Below are positions 28,401 through 34,521 of a DNA stretch of 64,000 bases, in pieces; the first letter of the stretch is position 1, and every line of letters begins with the position of its first letter. Under the pieces are notes generated by a model. That model had not been told where the DNA came from and did no database searches. It saw nothing but the letters and a program-made list of their open reading frames with translations. The position numbers and the translations under genes were made by a program. The DNA is taken from contig ONEG01000004.1 of assembly GCA_900316845.1 (NCBI GenBank), positions 62,001 to 126,000 of the forward strand, read 5' to 3'. This stretch comes from an uncultured Bacteroidales bacterium. GTDB lineage: Bacteria; Bacteroidota; Bacteroidia; Bacteroidales; Paludibacteraceae.

Positions 28401-31400
28401 TAGTTGCTCCGAGCCGTCCGGTTCCATCGAACTGACCAGCGGCAGTGCCACCAAGTGCGCAAGCGAGAGCGTGACACTGACCATGACGGGCTTCACCGAA
28501 GGAGCCTCCATACAATGGTACAACGGCGAGAGCACCATCAGCAGCGGCGGCGGTTATACGATAACCACCACGGCTACCCAGAGCACGCTGACTACTACCG
28601 CTGCCGGTACATACAGCGCGATAGCAACCAGCAGCTGTGTCGCCAAGCGTACCAACAGTATAACGATTGCCAATCTGGATATGAGCGAACAGAAGACCGT
28701 CCGCAAGGTCAGCCAGTGGTACGTCAAGAACGGTCGTCCGACGCCGGACATCGCCCTCTGGCAGTTAGGCGAAGGCGAGACGTTCAAGAGCGTGGAATGG
28801 AGTCCGGCTAACGCAACCGGTCTGGATTTCCGCACCGATACAGAGACAGGTATCGTTTACCTCGAAGGCAAGGAGCCGAGTGCCAATACGTCAGGTGATA
28901 TCGAATACACGCTGACGCTGACGATAACGGATGCCTGCGGCACAGACCATGCGCTGAGCGGACAGACGATTAAGTTGACGCACCAGAAGAACACCGACAA
29001 GCACGTGCTGGCATTTGTGGTGGGTAATACCGAAAAGAATAATAATAAATATGTAGCGATAGGTAAAGGTTTTACAGAGTCTATCACTGCTTCACAAACA
29101 ACCCAAGTTTCGTTGTACAACGCTATTGCCGCGCAGTTCGACGTACAAGCGACGAATATCTATTCGACGGACGACGAGCAGAAGCTCCGTGAGTACTATT
29201 CGCAGTACGACATCCTCTGCATCACTGACTACCCGAACACGCTGACCAAGGGTGCGAACAGCAAGAGTTATGTGGACGCTATCGGTGCGCTCATTGACAT
29301 CCGTCCTATACTGACGATGGAGGCGTTCGTGAGTGCGTTGCCGAACTGGAAACTGAAAGGCGTGAGCGGTAACCCGAAGAGCCCGAGCACCCGTCAATAT
29401 ACGATGCTGCTGCAATGCAAGGACCACGAGATATTCTCCGGCACGAAGCTGACGAAAGTAGGTGAAGGCGACGAAGCGATGTACCGCGTGACGATGGTGG
29501 ACAAGAACCAGGAAGAGTATAAGACCCTGGATGCCAACTACGGCGACGGCGAGCATAAAGCCAATGAGGGTTACCAATACGGCAAGAAACCGGCTCTGCA
29601 GGGATTCACCTATACGGAAGAGATGAGTGACAACAACATGCTGCCGTTAGGATTGATAGACGACGGCGCGGGCAACGACCTGCAGGTAGGTATCGAGCGT
29701 CAGGCAGTGATGGAAGCGCGTATGATGGTGCTCGGTATCAACAGTTACGCCATGGAGCGTCTGGATAAGGACGGCCAGACTATCGTTATCAACGCACTCA
29801 AGTACCTGATGAAGAAATCCGCCGAGGATATCAGCGACTGCTCCGTCTATTTCGACGGCTCGGACGAGACCGACCCGACGAACTGGGACAACGAGCTGAA
29901 CTGGGGACCGAGCTACGCTTCGCTGCCGCTGCCGCACCAAGAGGTACGTATCCTGAAGGAGTGTGTAGTGAAAGACGGCGTGGTAGCCCGTGCTTCGGGT
30001 ATCAAGATTATCCCTCGTGGCCGCATTAACCACGATACGGATGACGCTTCCGGCTCTCTGACTATCGAACCGGGCGGCGCGCTGATAGTCGATGGCAAGG
30101 TGCGCGCAGCCGTGGCGCCGAACTACTTCAACGCCACTCCGACCACGCCGGCGAACCTGGCGATCCTCGCTTCCGCTGACGCCCAAGGCGCCCTGATCCT
30201 CGACAACTCCGAAGGCGAGACACAAGCGACGGTACAGATGTACAGCAAGGCGACTACAAGTGCAAATACCTGCTGGCAATACATAGGTATTCCTATGGAA
30301 AGCCTCCGTCCGGCTCAGAACTGGTTCTACAATGCATGGATGATGAAATACACCACCGGCACCCAAACAGGTGACGAGGCATTGTATTCATGGGAATATA
30401 TAAAGACCTATGACGAATTAAATAGCTTTAATGGTTACGCGCTGACGCAAGAAGAGGCCAAATCATATTGGTTAGCCGGAGCATTGGCAGAGACGGGAGT
30501 CCGCGAGCTGCCATTGTCGAACGCAGGAGGCAACGGATGGAATCTGTACGCCAACAGTTGGACGGCTCCTATCAACATAGCAGCCATAGAGAGCAGCGAC
30601 TTTGTCAATGCCGATGCAACTATCTATCTGTATAACACCGGTTCTCGCGCTGACTGGGACGCCGTAAGCGGAGATGCTGTCAGCATGGAGACTACAGCTG
30701 CGGTAAATACGGCAGGTCAGTATCTGTCCGTTCCTGTCGGTCTGGCAGAATATGTAGGAGCCGCAACCCAGATTCCGGCAATGCAAGGATTCTTCGTTCA
30801 AGGCAATCATGCCTCGGCTGCGGGTTCACTGACGCTGGATTATGACAAAGTGGTGCGTACGACCCCCACGGAGAAGATGACGACTCCGTTGCGCGCACCG
30901 CGTCGTGCAGCGGCAAGCAAGACCGAACCGGAGCACCTGACGATGATTGTTCAAGGATCAAGTTATGGCGATGTGCTCCATCTGTTCCGCAGTGACGAAT
31001 GGACTGATGCATACGATAACGGATACGATGCTCACAAAGTATATGGAGATGACTACACTCCGCAGTTGGCGGCAGGTTCTCCTGAAGAAGAGTTGGCTGT
31101 AGTGGCAACTGACGAATTGGAAGGTACGCAGATTCGTTTCCGTGCAGGCACTCACGATAGTGAATACACTATTCGCTTCCTCTATAACAGCGAAGATGAG
31201 TCTCTCTATCTGTACGACATACAGGAGCAGACATACACAAGAGTCGAAACAGGTGCTTCCTATACCTTCACTGCAAGCGACAAGAATGTACACACCCGCT
31301 TCGTCTTGACGCGAAATGCTCCGCAGATAGCTACCGGAGTAGGTGAAGTACCAAGTGACCAAGTACAAGGTATCAAGGCGAAGAAGTTGCTCATTGAGGA

Positions 31401-31461
31401 TAAGATGTTTATCATGGTGAACGGCATATTGTATGACGCAACAGGAAAGGTAGTTAAGTAA
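19459..31461 (+). CDS. Giant secreted multi-domain surface protein G2
   Basis: A 4000-residue exoprotein. An extension of about 65 residues precedes the signal core AAMIFAVLVMSIANVGVAWG. Modules include Ig-like about 630-680; a starch-binding-like sandwich about 686-933 (IIYFDNSTVNWSNLHWRIG); divergent InlB repeats about 940-1240; fibronectin III about 1441-1540; InlB B-repeats about 1541-1610, 1791-1875 and 2158-2240; Ig-like modules; a Rossmann-like module about 3178-3457 (ILCITDYPNT, ERQ...EARMMVLGIN); and the conserved end block finishing LYDATGKVVK. The long repeat-rich middle is unlike G1, whereas start, sandwich and end match it. It is probably an adhesin or glycan-binding fibre on the cell surface. 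S2 follows 46 bases later. Confidence 0.85.
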   Translation: MKNFLLFNQSFGTEGSPNQTGETLTPSDERAMTERKPRGEKEQLSSTCLRSASELPPFRSRYLRYAAMIFAVLVMSIANVGVAWGTAYTPSTDEVIILNSVYDGSKTGYSKHSAIAWAAEGASTNSKKAGDPNNGGAATSSNVNCYSVKGNGGAKNITVSITGCSKIIVYHESHGTNYVRLHSEDKDGTVLGSGSASTYYTELTLTPATTYTIFLEGWTGSAQTDFYVYAVKLIKGEVCDKTAPTASWSTAPANGAEGGNMNATLTTNYATGAVYTSSNTSVATVSGNGTTTCAINYVGAGSARITATVTGDGSTYCTGPATCYTDITVTSDLLYAYGFEDSPSAWDGSNTSNRANNSTAKRTGSVGAYADFSNGDGRLIKGGSIDVVKDETYTMMCWIRMSVAGKAGIGYDAAGGKDFDVSASTWTRVYKEFTAGSAKSGKKLQPTISSSSSGNMYVDDIVMYKGTVDVTAPSSASSASATTSSISWTNGSDANTGLQKTLIWHRTSGSSDDLTLNAQGIYSLTSTIGPSADQSGHWTLLSASVAHDATSYSGTFVEGDRYAIVHRDLAYNYSTPTYVTVSAAPSCTAPNHVDISGTWHLWAGGSMTLSATAYSSEGTESPIDEEDIYSYQWYKGGTEEGNKIVGATSKTYTKSGCDFNDAGYYYCKVNTGADCGTMSGNYAVRMLRIYVRTGKESGGDYGTIDCIDLNNGNYEAQGTIRLASGSYTYGFGISDGCNNWSYNSSTMTSSNCTDWNMDKSGGTSSCGLTSTNFGIYTFTLKYGNLYDSGTYGGYYKVSVNYPATDQAAGKIIYFDNSTVNWSNLHWRIGQTGNTVASAMSLVPGTANLYKVSTSYYGSLTAWHIANQAGWTGNTNSIYKTKTGDGYAITKAIEFDGGAVTDAAITIIPKTTPDPYKGGDDQNNNCDFHYYDYKKFLWTHTATISATTNGSIRLNWTDISDAAQTATSTTSGLAHTCNLRVTAEPATGYDVATLTVNGSNFTSGDTHVLSADATIAATFSLHNYNVTYSAPGNGNNYTIKVADGSATSTSKKATMGQTITIVASPAAGYDFTGWTITKAGGAGTVTPADASATTTTFTMPTSDVTITASFTLKTYTITAAVNNGDYGSVSPASITVNHGSTISISDNVLTCNGNTLTATATTSTAQYTYAFDNWTGVTHGATVTSNLTATANFTRTLNNYSVSATLTNCAVKGGSTAIPATMDYGADLSTTIEAETDYVLPSTISVSGVTSYTWNQATGALTLTDVTGNVSISIVAEEEGGGGDCVYSVIAEAVLSGTTTTSTLTGGTLLAEGLNGSGPYKLKSTPSWFGMKLSNNLQVGDSIIFKVKVGDWWAGASASSVPIVVFAGKSLDKEIYRTSAIAKATDNYYVRFKVTQTMIDSYGLTDTVMIWRTKTNDPSCTECCTQNHQMYSMQVKHCTPSCTIPAAPTSPTNGATTSNSQAVSWTDGSNDKWDVYVSTSSSTPAAGVTSTASGLTAKTYTFTGLTASTEYYWWVRSVCDDTHKSSWVDGSAFETSAAPTLYTVTFESNGGSDVSPIEQASEDASITMPAAPTYSGYTFQGWVIGGTTYAAGASYTPTANVTAYASWKGTCAGGGGGSTTTTLSWFDTSQGNRSSSNYPSSLAKWLYGYSNSAKSSAYAYTITTANTNNKGQGTGDSDYLRFDNGSSIYIYADNTTTSGTPASFNDVTAVSLKIKLTKDAGTSATIDIKVGSTTIADDVDLSEASTSSFKLYEFEADNLDGTIQIIHNKSGDSKYNLYIDDIAITTAGGGATCHYVTYDGNGADGGSVSDKTAYTSGTNVTVLGNVDSPAAFTKTDYRFNGWNTAANGSGTSYAAGDKINNIRANVTLYAQWVADACSAPSAPTISGTSVRTVGQTIELTAFCESGKDARTTYTWYKGDTWDAASATTPVQAAMTIEEGGRIFNKASCVAGDAGTYWCEASNGPGCASHNATGFAVAVNDAAGDEHIYYYKDANHYSDGVYSNPEGNAATLKDNQALSSPWTICNACMTGVDSVVAHGATYDGKGNHMNAYIKLPTGGDATTKNIKFALTAGYTGTLKIKIGGYENNPTVTLQPLNTSTGVLGDAISYSGTVSGVATTEDNFGEITWNLTTPGGTYVLTVTSKTGYISQIDMTTSTSTTFNVTYNGNDNTGGTVPTDATNYASGATVTAAANSGGLVKTNYTGAGWNTANNGTGTNYVPGTGTFSITANTTLYAHWTQLITLAPGAQGTGTNNAAVSWNGSVLRGFAAHTASGYALQGYYTEPSGGTKVLNADGSFAATNIDGFVTSGKWSNTGAAPTLYAQWEASNLLKWNLKVNVSETSITTLSKESAAPTVIAVANMGNLTNNGSLTITGSAKSGLTSKIATTTSATDGDAGKYMSVQFIVAAGYQLVPSDIKVKVQPISHSQTAKLILEDNHSQSISYTSGSLSTGSTHTVTMTNSEEVAFTGTVKLKIYVYGTAESDGYRLGTPIEINGSVEETCTPPTFSGISYSATEYTVGASASAISVTGATNVGTYLWKQNDVNDRSGGTAASGENDAASYTPSTSTKGTKYYWCEMTNGCTTVKTAAVGITVRNATTDPTVTWSNVKLGATDDVTPNYGGGNYVLRATVNETSWPGTLAASMITAPAGITIHDVTTGKADNKNYIEFQFDVTTAFDRASNATIDFNLALPEVGSYSALNSVKSVDYNDCSGGAAGQVAIKMGATASTSKSNPQNYWETAGAGRLMYNYGGNMGSTNNPSGYKTADSTFNYYAASTGQKWMFQTYIAGVNKVRVAFRAAGTIKSSKATITNFYYNTEYFASPGSNAVSFGEVSASKAGYSSGEDGYIEFTVPEMAANSYGAFVTADGNMKVYGVVLYSENAGGGGSVPTNPVWSGGLANEGTVSKTQSDANFTYTISTTTNTLGAISYSSSNPSCAAVDPVTGEVTITATGASAQNATITATLARSGCYQGATRTYTINVAGYSCSEPSGSIELTSGSATKCASESVTLTMTGFTEGASIQWYNGESTISSGGGYTITTTATQSTLTTTAAGTYSAIATSSCVAKRTNSITIANLDMSEQKTVRKVSQWYVKNGRPTPDIALWQLGEGETFKSVEWSPANATGLDFRTDTETGIVYLEGKEPSANTSGDIEYTLTLTITDACGTDHALSGQTIKLTHQKNTDKHVLAFVVGNTEKNNNKYVAIGKGFTESITASQTTQVSLYNAIAAQFDVQATNIYSTDDEQKLREYYSQYDILCITDYPNTLTKGANSKSYVDAIGALIDIRPILTMEAFVSALPNWKLKGVSGNPKSPSTRQYTMLLQCKDHEIFSGTKLTKVGEGDEAMYRVTMVDKNQEEYKTLDANYGDGEHKANEGYQYGKKPALQGFTYTEEMSDNNMLPLGLIDDGAGNDLQVGIERQAVMEARMMVLGINSYAMERLDKDGQTIVINALKYLMKKSAEDISDCSVYFDGSDETDPTNWDNELNWGPSYASLPLPHQEVRILKECVVKDGVVARASGIKIIPRGRINHDTDDASGSLTIEPGGALIVDGKVRAAVAPNYFNATPTTPANLAILASADAQGALILDNSEGETQATVQMYSKATTSANTCWQYIGIPMESLRPAQNWFYNAWMMKYTTGTQTGDEALYSWEYIKTYDELNSFNGYALTQEEAKSYWLAGALAETGVRELPLSNAGGNGWNLYANSWTAPINIAAIESSDFVNADATIYLYNTGSRADWDAVSGDAVSMETTAAVNTAGQYLSVPVGLAEYVGAATQIPAMQGFFVQGNHASAAGSLTLDYDKVVRTTPTEKMTTPLRAPRRAAASKTEPEHLTMIVQGSSYGDVLHLFRSDEWTDAYDNGYDAHKVYGDDYTPQLAAGSPEEELAVVATDELEGTQIRFRAGTHDSEYTIRFLYNSEDESLYLYDIQEQTYTRVETGASYTFTASDKNVHTRFVLTRNAPQIATGVGEVPSDQVQGIKAKKLLIEDKMFIMVNGILYDATGKVVK
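19535..19560 (+). repeat. 11-base tandem repeat in G2 N-terminal coding region
   Basis: CGAGCGATGAG, CGAGCGATGAC, then CGAG: 2.4 units with an 11-base period, in codons for the extension before the signal core. Confidence 0.8.
19601..19633 (+). repeat. Second 11-base repeat array in G2 N-terminal region
   Basis: GCCTCCGTTCC, GCCTCCGAGTT, GCCTCCATTCC: three diverged units of exactly 11 bases, just before the signal-peptide codons. Confidence 0.75.
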
Positions 31462-31507
31462 TGGTTGAATGAATTAATGAATGAAAGAATTAATGAGTGA
31501 AAGAATT

Positions 31508-31963
31508 ATGAAAAGCATTATGAAAACTGCATTGCGTAATACGAAATTAGTGATGATCCTGGCTTTCCTGCCGGCGCTGCTTAGCGCCGCGCAGGCTCAA
31601 GCCGTGGACTATAAGAGTACGTACAAAGGAGTCAGATACGAGCAACCGTACCAACACGCGGAGTATAAAGTAGCCTCGACGGCTTCTGCTCCGACGGTGG
31701 GTTTCCAGTCCACCAGCGCTTATTCCTCCCAGTTCGGTAGTGAAGAGCAGTCCATGCTGAATAGCGATGGTACAGTCAACGCAGAGGTGTATGGCGTAGG
31801 TGCAAAAAATGCCTCCGGTTTAAAGAAATCTAATACCCCACCTCCCCCAGGGCAACAGGATCCCAAAGACCGGCTCCCTCTCGGCGATGTGGTTTGGCCG
31901 CTGATGCTGCTTCTTTGCGCGTACGCGGGATATAAAAAGGTACGCGCGCACGCGTTCGGCTAA
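31508..31963 (+). CDS. Small secreted protein S2 with PLGD-TM-basic C-terminal tail
   Basis: A 151-residue paralogue of S1. The first 50 residues are almost the same (LVMILAFLPALLSAAQAQAV, then DYKSTYKGVRYEQP). The C-terminus reads PLGD, hydrophobic VVWPLMLLLCAYAGY, then basic KKVRAH. A proline-rich spacer (TPPPPGQQDPKD) replaces the acidic one of S1. The start at 31508 corresponds to that of S1; an in-frame ATG at 31481 lies in the repeat-like leader. It is paired with G2. The palindrome GCGCGTAC...GTACGCGC (31917-31947) lies in the tail codons. Confidence 0.8.
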   Translation: MKSIMKTALRNTKLVMILAFLPALLSAAQAQAVDYKSTYKGVRYEQPYQHAEYKVASTASAPTVGFQSTSAYSSQFGSEEQSMLNSDGTVNAEVYGVGAKNASGLKKSNTPPPPGQQDPKDRLPLGDVVWPLMLLLCAYAGYKKVRAHAFG

Positions 31964-31967
31964 AGGA

Positions 31968-32053
31968 TCGCAAGAACGATACCGCTCCGCTAAATCGTAG
32001 GTGCGACCATTGCCTCCGCTCTTCCCACAGATTAAAATCTGCGGGAGCCCTAA
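31968..32053. repeat. Two-hairpin structured repeat, copy 1
   Basis: Hairpin 1: GGATCGCAAGAACGAT / AATCGTAGGTGCGACC around ACCGCTCCGCTA. Linker: TGCCTCCGCTCT. Hairpin 2: CCCACAGATT / AATCTGCGGG. The copy at 54279-54375 has different stem sequences that still pair, with the same loop and linker. It lies just after S2. Confidence 0.65.
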
Positions 32054-32060
32054 AGTTAAT

Positions 32061-32095
32061 AAGTGCAGGTTTGAGAGATAATCTGCACTTTTTAT
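32061..32095 (+). terminator. Intrinsic terminator of locus 2
   Basis: 11-base stem AAGTGCAGGTT / AATCTGCACTT with one G-U pair, 8-base loop, then T5. Third copy of the hairpin at 14301 and 15029. Confidence 0.85.
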
Positions 32096-32167
32096 TTGCA
32101 TAAAGAGCCTAAAAGGGACTCAAAAATGCAATTATTGAAATAAAATTATTGAATTTGAATAATTTAA

Positions 32168-32199
32168 TTTGCATAATTCAAAATAATATAGTATCTTTG
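32168..32199 (+). promoter_or_regulatory. Promoter of the four-helix-bundle gene
   Basis: TTTG at 32168-32171, 20-base spacer, TATCTTTG at 32192-32199. The CTAG array begins 21 bases later and so lies in the transcribed leader. Confidence 0.85.
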
Positions 32200-32219
32200 C
32201 AGCGAATTTTGAAAGAGTA

Positions 32220-32271
32220 CTAGTATACTAGAATACTAGGGTCCTAGGGTACTAGGAGCCTAGGATCCTAG
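32220..32271. repeat. CTAG array upstream of four-helix gene
   Basis: Seven CTAG tetramers at exact 8-base spacing (starts 32220, 28, 36, 44, 52, 60, 68), separated by varied tetramers such as TATA, AATA, GGTC, GATC. It is followed by AAAAAT and the start codon 15 bases later. Confidence 0.95.
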
Positions 32272-32286
32272 AAAAATCAAAAGAAT

Positions 32287-32847
32287 ATGGCGAAGCTGAA
32301 TGATGGCGGTTTCTTAGATGCCAAAGGTGACTATAGGGATCTTATCTTTTACAAAAAGACTAAGATTCTTTTTGATATGACCTATTGGTATAAAGAACGC
32401 TATCTTGAGCGCGGGGACCGGACACAAGACCAGATGCAACAAGCCGCGAGAAGCGGAAAGCAGAATATAGCCGAAGGCACAGAGGATGGATTAACAAGTA
32501 TAGAGATGCAGCTGAAACTGGTTAATGTAGCGAGAAGTAGCCTAATTGAGTTGCGTGAAGACTATGAAGACCAACTCATGATTCATCGGCTGGAACAATG
32601 GAATAATACTCATCCTCGTTATAGCGCAATGGTTAATTATTGTTACCGCCATCATGAACTTGCAGACTACAAGAAATACTACGAAAAATGGAGTATAGAG
32701 GAGTTCTGCAATGTAGCGTTGACACTAATCCATCAGGCCGACAGAGGTATGTGGAACTGGATTAGGAAGAAGGAGAAGGAGTTTTTGGAGGAAGGCGGCA
32801 TCCGTGAAAAGATGTCTGCAGCGCGCAAAAACCAAAGAGGTTACTAG
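32287..32847 (+). CDS. Four-helix-bundle protein with suffix domain (S23 / IVS-type family)
   Basis: 186 residues. The signature DQMQQAARSGKQNIAEG near residues 58-74 and LKLVNVARSSLIELREDYED belong to the four-helix-bundle family first seen in 23S rRNA intervening sequences. The C-terminal part (EEFCNVALTLIHQADRGMWNWI) fits the 'suffix' extension known in Bacteroidota. The biochemical role of this family is unknown. The gene is placed between S2 and the second GH105 gene, where locus 1 has no equivalent, and is framed by CTAG arrays. Its TAG stop is itself part of a CTAG. Confidence 0.85.
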   Translation: MAKLNDGGFLDAKGDYRDLIFYKKTKILFDMTYWYKERYLERGDRTQDQMQQAARSGKQNIAEGTEDGLTSIEMQLKLVNVARSSLIELREDYEDQLMIHRLEQWNNTHPRYSAMVNYCYRHHELADYKKYYEKWSIEEFCNVALTLIHQADRGMWNWIRKKEKEFLEEGGIREKMSAARKNQRGY

Positions 32848-32854
32848 AGGAGCC

Positions 32855-32890
32855 CTAGGGCCCTAGGATACTAGTATACTAGGATACTAG
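32855..32890. repeat. CTAG array downstream of four-helix gene
   Basis: Five CTAG tetramers at exact 8-base spacing (32855, 63, 71, 79, 87), plus one at 32844 that contains the stop codon. It is followed by AAAAAT and the next start codon at 32905, mirroring the left array. Confidence 0.95.
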
Positions 32891-32904
32891 AAAAATAAAA
32901 GACA

Positions 32905-34410
32905 ATGAGAAGATCGTATATCATATTTTTGGTGCTCGCGGGAGCGGTGCTCGCGGGATGCGGAGGGGCGACCGGGAAAGGACGCGACAGTGACGTCCGT
33001 AATGCGAACGAGATGCGTACGGGATACAGCCGTGCGATGATCAACGATCGCATGAGCGGATGGTACAACAAAGACGCCTGTGTCGGTTTCCCGAATGCCA
33101 ACAGCACCAACGGCGTCGTGCAGCCTGAGACGGCGGCTACGTGGGACTACGTGCCCGGCGTGGTAGCCAAAGGCATCTTGGACGTATGGAGCCTCTACCG
33201 CGACTCCGCATGGGCGGATGCCTGGTATGAAGGGCTGGCGGAATGGGCAGAGAGCGACGCGTGCGTGGCGCATGCGGCTCAGATGATGAAAGGCGGCATC
33301 CTCGATGACCTGAACTGCGCGAAGGTGTATCTGGGCTTATACGAAGGAGCCAAGCCCGGCGGTAAGTTCGAGAACGCAGAGCGGGCTGCGTTCTATATGG
33401 AGCAGATGCGGCTGGCGGCAAAAGGATTAGAGGAACACAAAGAGAAATACTCGCTGCCCAACGGCGGATGGATGCACAAAGCGACGGACGACCCGACGAA
33501 GAGTTATTGGGGGCAGATGTGGTGCGACGGTGCGTATATGGGTCCGGCGTTGCTGGCGCAACTGTTGGTAGTCGGCGCCTGCGAAGGAACGAGCTTGGGG
33601 TGGAACGACGTCTATGACCAGTTCTACGCCTCGTGGCCGTACCTCTGGGACGAAGAGAAAAAACTGCCGTACCACGTGCTGTTTACGGACGTGACGGTGA
33701 ATAAGAACGCGAAGACAATCTACGAGTCGGGACACCTATATCCCTGTCGGGATAATTTACCATTTGGTCATTTACCATTTACCATTTATCACTCGGAGGA
33801 GTACTGGGGTCGCGCGGCAGGATGGTATATCCTGGCATTGGTGGATGTGCTGGAGGCGTATTTGCAGGGGTTAGAGATTAGCGGTGAGTGGTCAGAGGGC
33901 GATCCGCTGCCTTCGGCACAGAATTTCGACGAGTTGCGGGAGATGCTGAATCAATTGGCGGACGGCTTGGTGGCGCGTCAGGACGCAGAGACCGGATGCT
34001 GGTACCAGTTGCTGCAATACGGGCCGGAGAAATGCGCGACGCAGGGTATCGATGAGACCGGTTCGGCGAAGTTTACGAACGTCAGCGAAGGTGGTACGCA
34101 ATGTAACTATCTCGAGTCCTCGGCTTCGTGCCTCATCACCGCAGCGTTGCTGAAGGGCAGCCGGCTGGGGCTGATTGACCATCTTGAGGCCGGAAAGAAA
34201 GGATACGAGGGCATCCTTAAGCAGTTTGTGAAAGAAGAGAACGGTGTGTTGACCATCACCGGTTCGTGCCAGTCTGCGGGGCTGAGCAAGGACCGTTGGG
34301 GCAATGCCGCCTACTACCTGATCGGCAAGGATGTACCCATCCAGGATAACACGGAAGGCAAGGTTCTCGGCGCCTTCCTGATGGCCGCATCAGAGTACGA
34401 GCGGCTGTAG
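32905..34410 (+). CDS. GH88/GH105-type unsaturated uronyl hydrolase, lipoprotein
   Basis: 501 residues and a clear paralogue of the enzyme at 12793. The N-terminus is a lipoprotein signal, VLAGC with Cys19. The family motifs are present: MWCDGAYMGPALLAQ with the catalytic-type Asp208, EEYWGRAAGWYILALVDVLE, GGTQCNYLESSASC and GAFLMAASEYERL. Compared with its paralogue it has an insertion near residues 282-296 encoded by ATTTACC-type repeats (33750-33792), just before the conserved EEYWGRA. It lies between the four-helix gene and G3, so it could serve either surface locus. It should act on unsaturated uronyl ends of oligosaccharides at the membrane. Confidence 0.88.
   Translation: MRRSYIIFLVLAGAVLAGCGGATGKGRDSDVRNANEMRTGYSRAMINDRMSGWYNKDACVGFPNANSTNGVVQPETAATWDYVPGVVAKGILDVWSLYRDSAWADAWYEGLAEWAESDACVAHAAQMMKGGILDDLNCAKVYLGLYEGAKPGGKFENAERAAFYMEQMRLAAKGLEEHKEKYSLPNGGWMHKATDDPTKSYWGQMWCDGAYMGPALLAQLLVVGACEGTSLGWNDVYDQFYASWPYLWDEEKKLPYHVLFTDVTVNKNAKTIYESGHLYPCRDNLPFGHLPFTIYHSEEYWGRAAGWYILALVDVLEAYLQGLEISGEWSEGDPLPSAQNFDELREMLNQLADGLVARQDAETGCWYQLLQYGPEKCATQGIDETGSAKFTNVSEGGTQCNYLESSASCLITAALLKGSRLGLIDHLEAGKKGYEGILKQFVKEENGVLTITGSCQSAGLSKDRWGNAAYYLIGKDVPIQDNTEGKVLGAFLMAASEYERL
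33750..33792 (+). repeat. ATTTACC-type repeat inside GH105 coding sequence
   Basis: Four to five variants of TCATTTACCATTT in a row, read in frame as NLPFGHLPFTIYH. A similar run lies in the barrel gene at 41597-41640. Confidence 0.8.
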
Positions 34411-34490
34411 ATTTTGATAAAAAGCGCATAAAGTGTATAAATGGCGCATAAAAGTGTCAATTTTTACACATAGATATGCAGAAAAAGCAG

Positions 34491-34498
34491 TAATTTTG
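34491..34498 (+). promoter_or_regulatory. Probable -7 element of G3 promoter
   Basis: TAATTTTG matches TAnnTTTG and lies 23 bases before the start codon. No clear TTTG stands 20 bases upstream. Confidence 0.55.
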
Positions 34499-34521
34499 CG
34501 CTCGTAATCAAAATCTAATGC

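Noticed and set aside
27277..28515. 412-codon minus-strand open frame inside G2
   Set aside because: Composition is typical of an antisense shadow and there is no promoter or start signal. G2 in the plus frame shows clear modules throughout.
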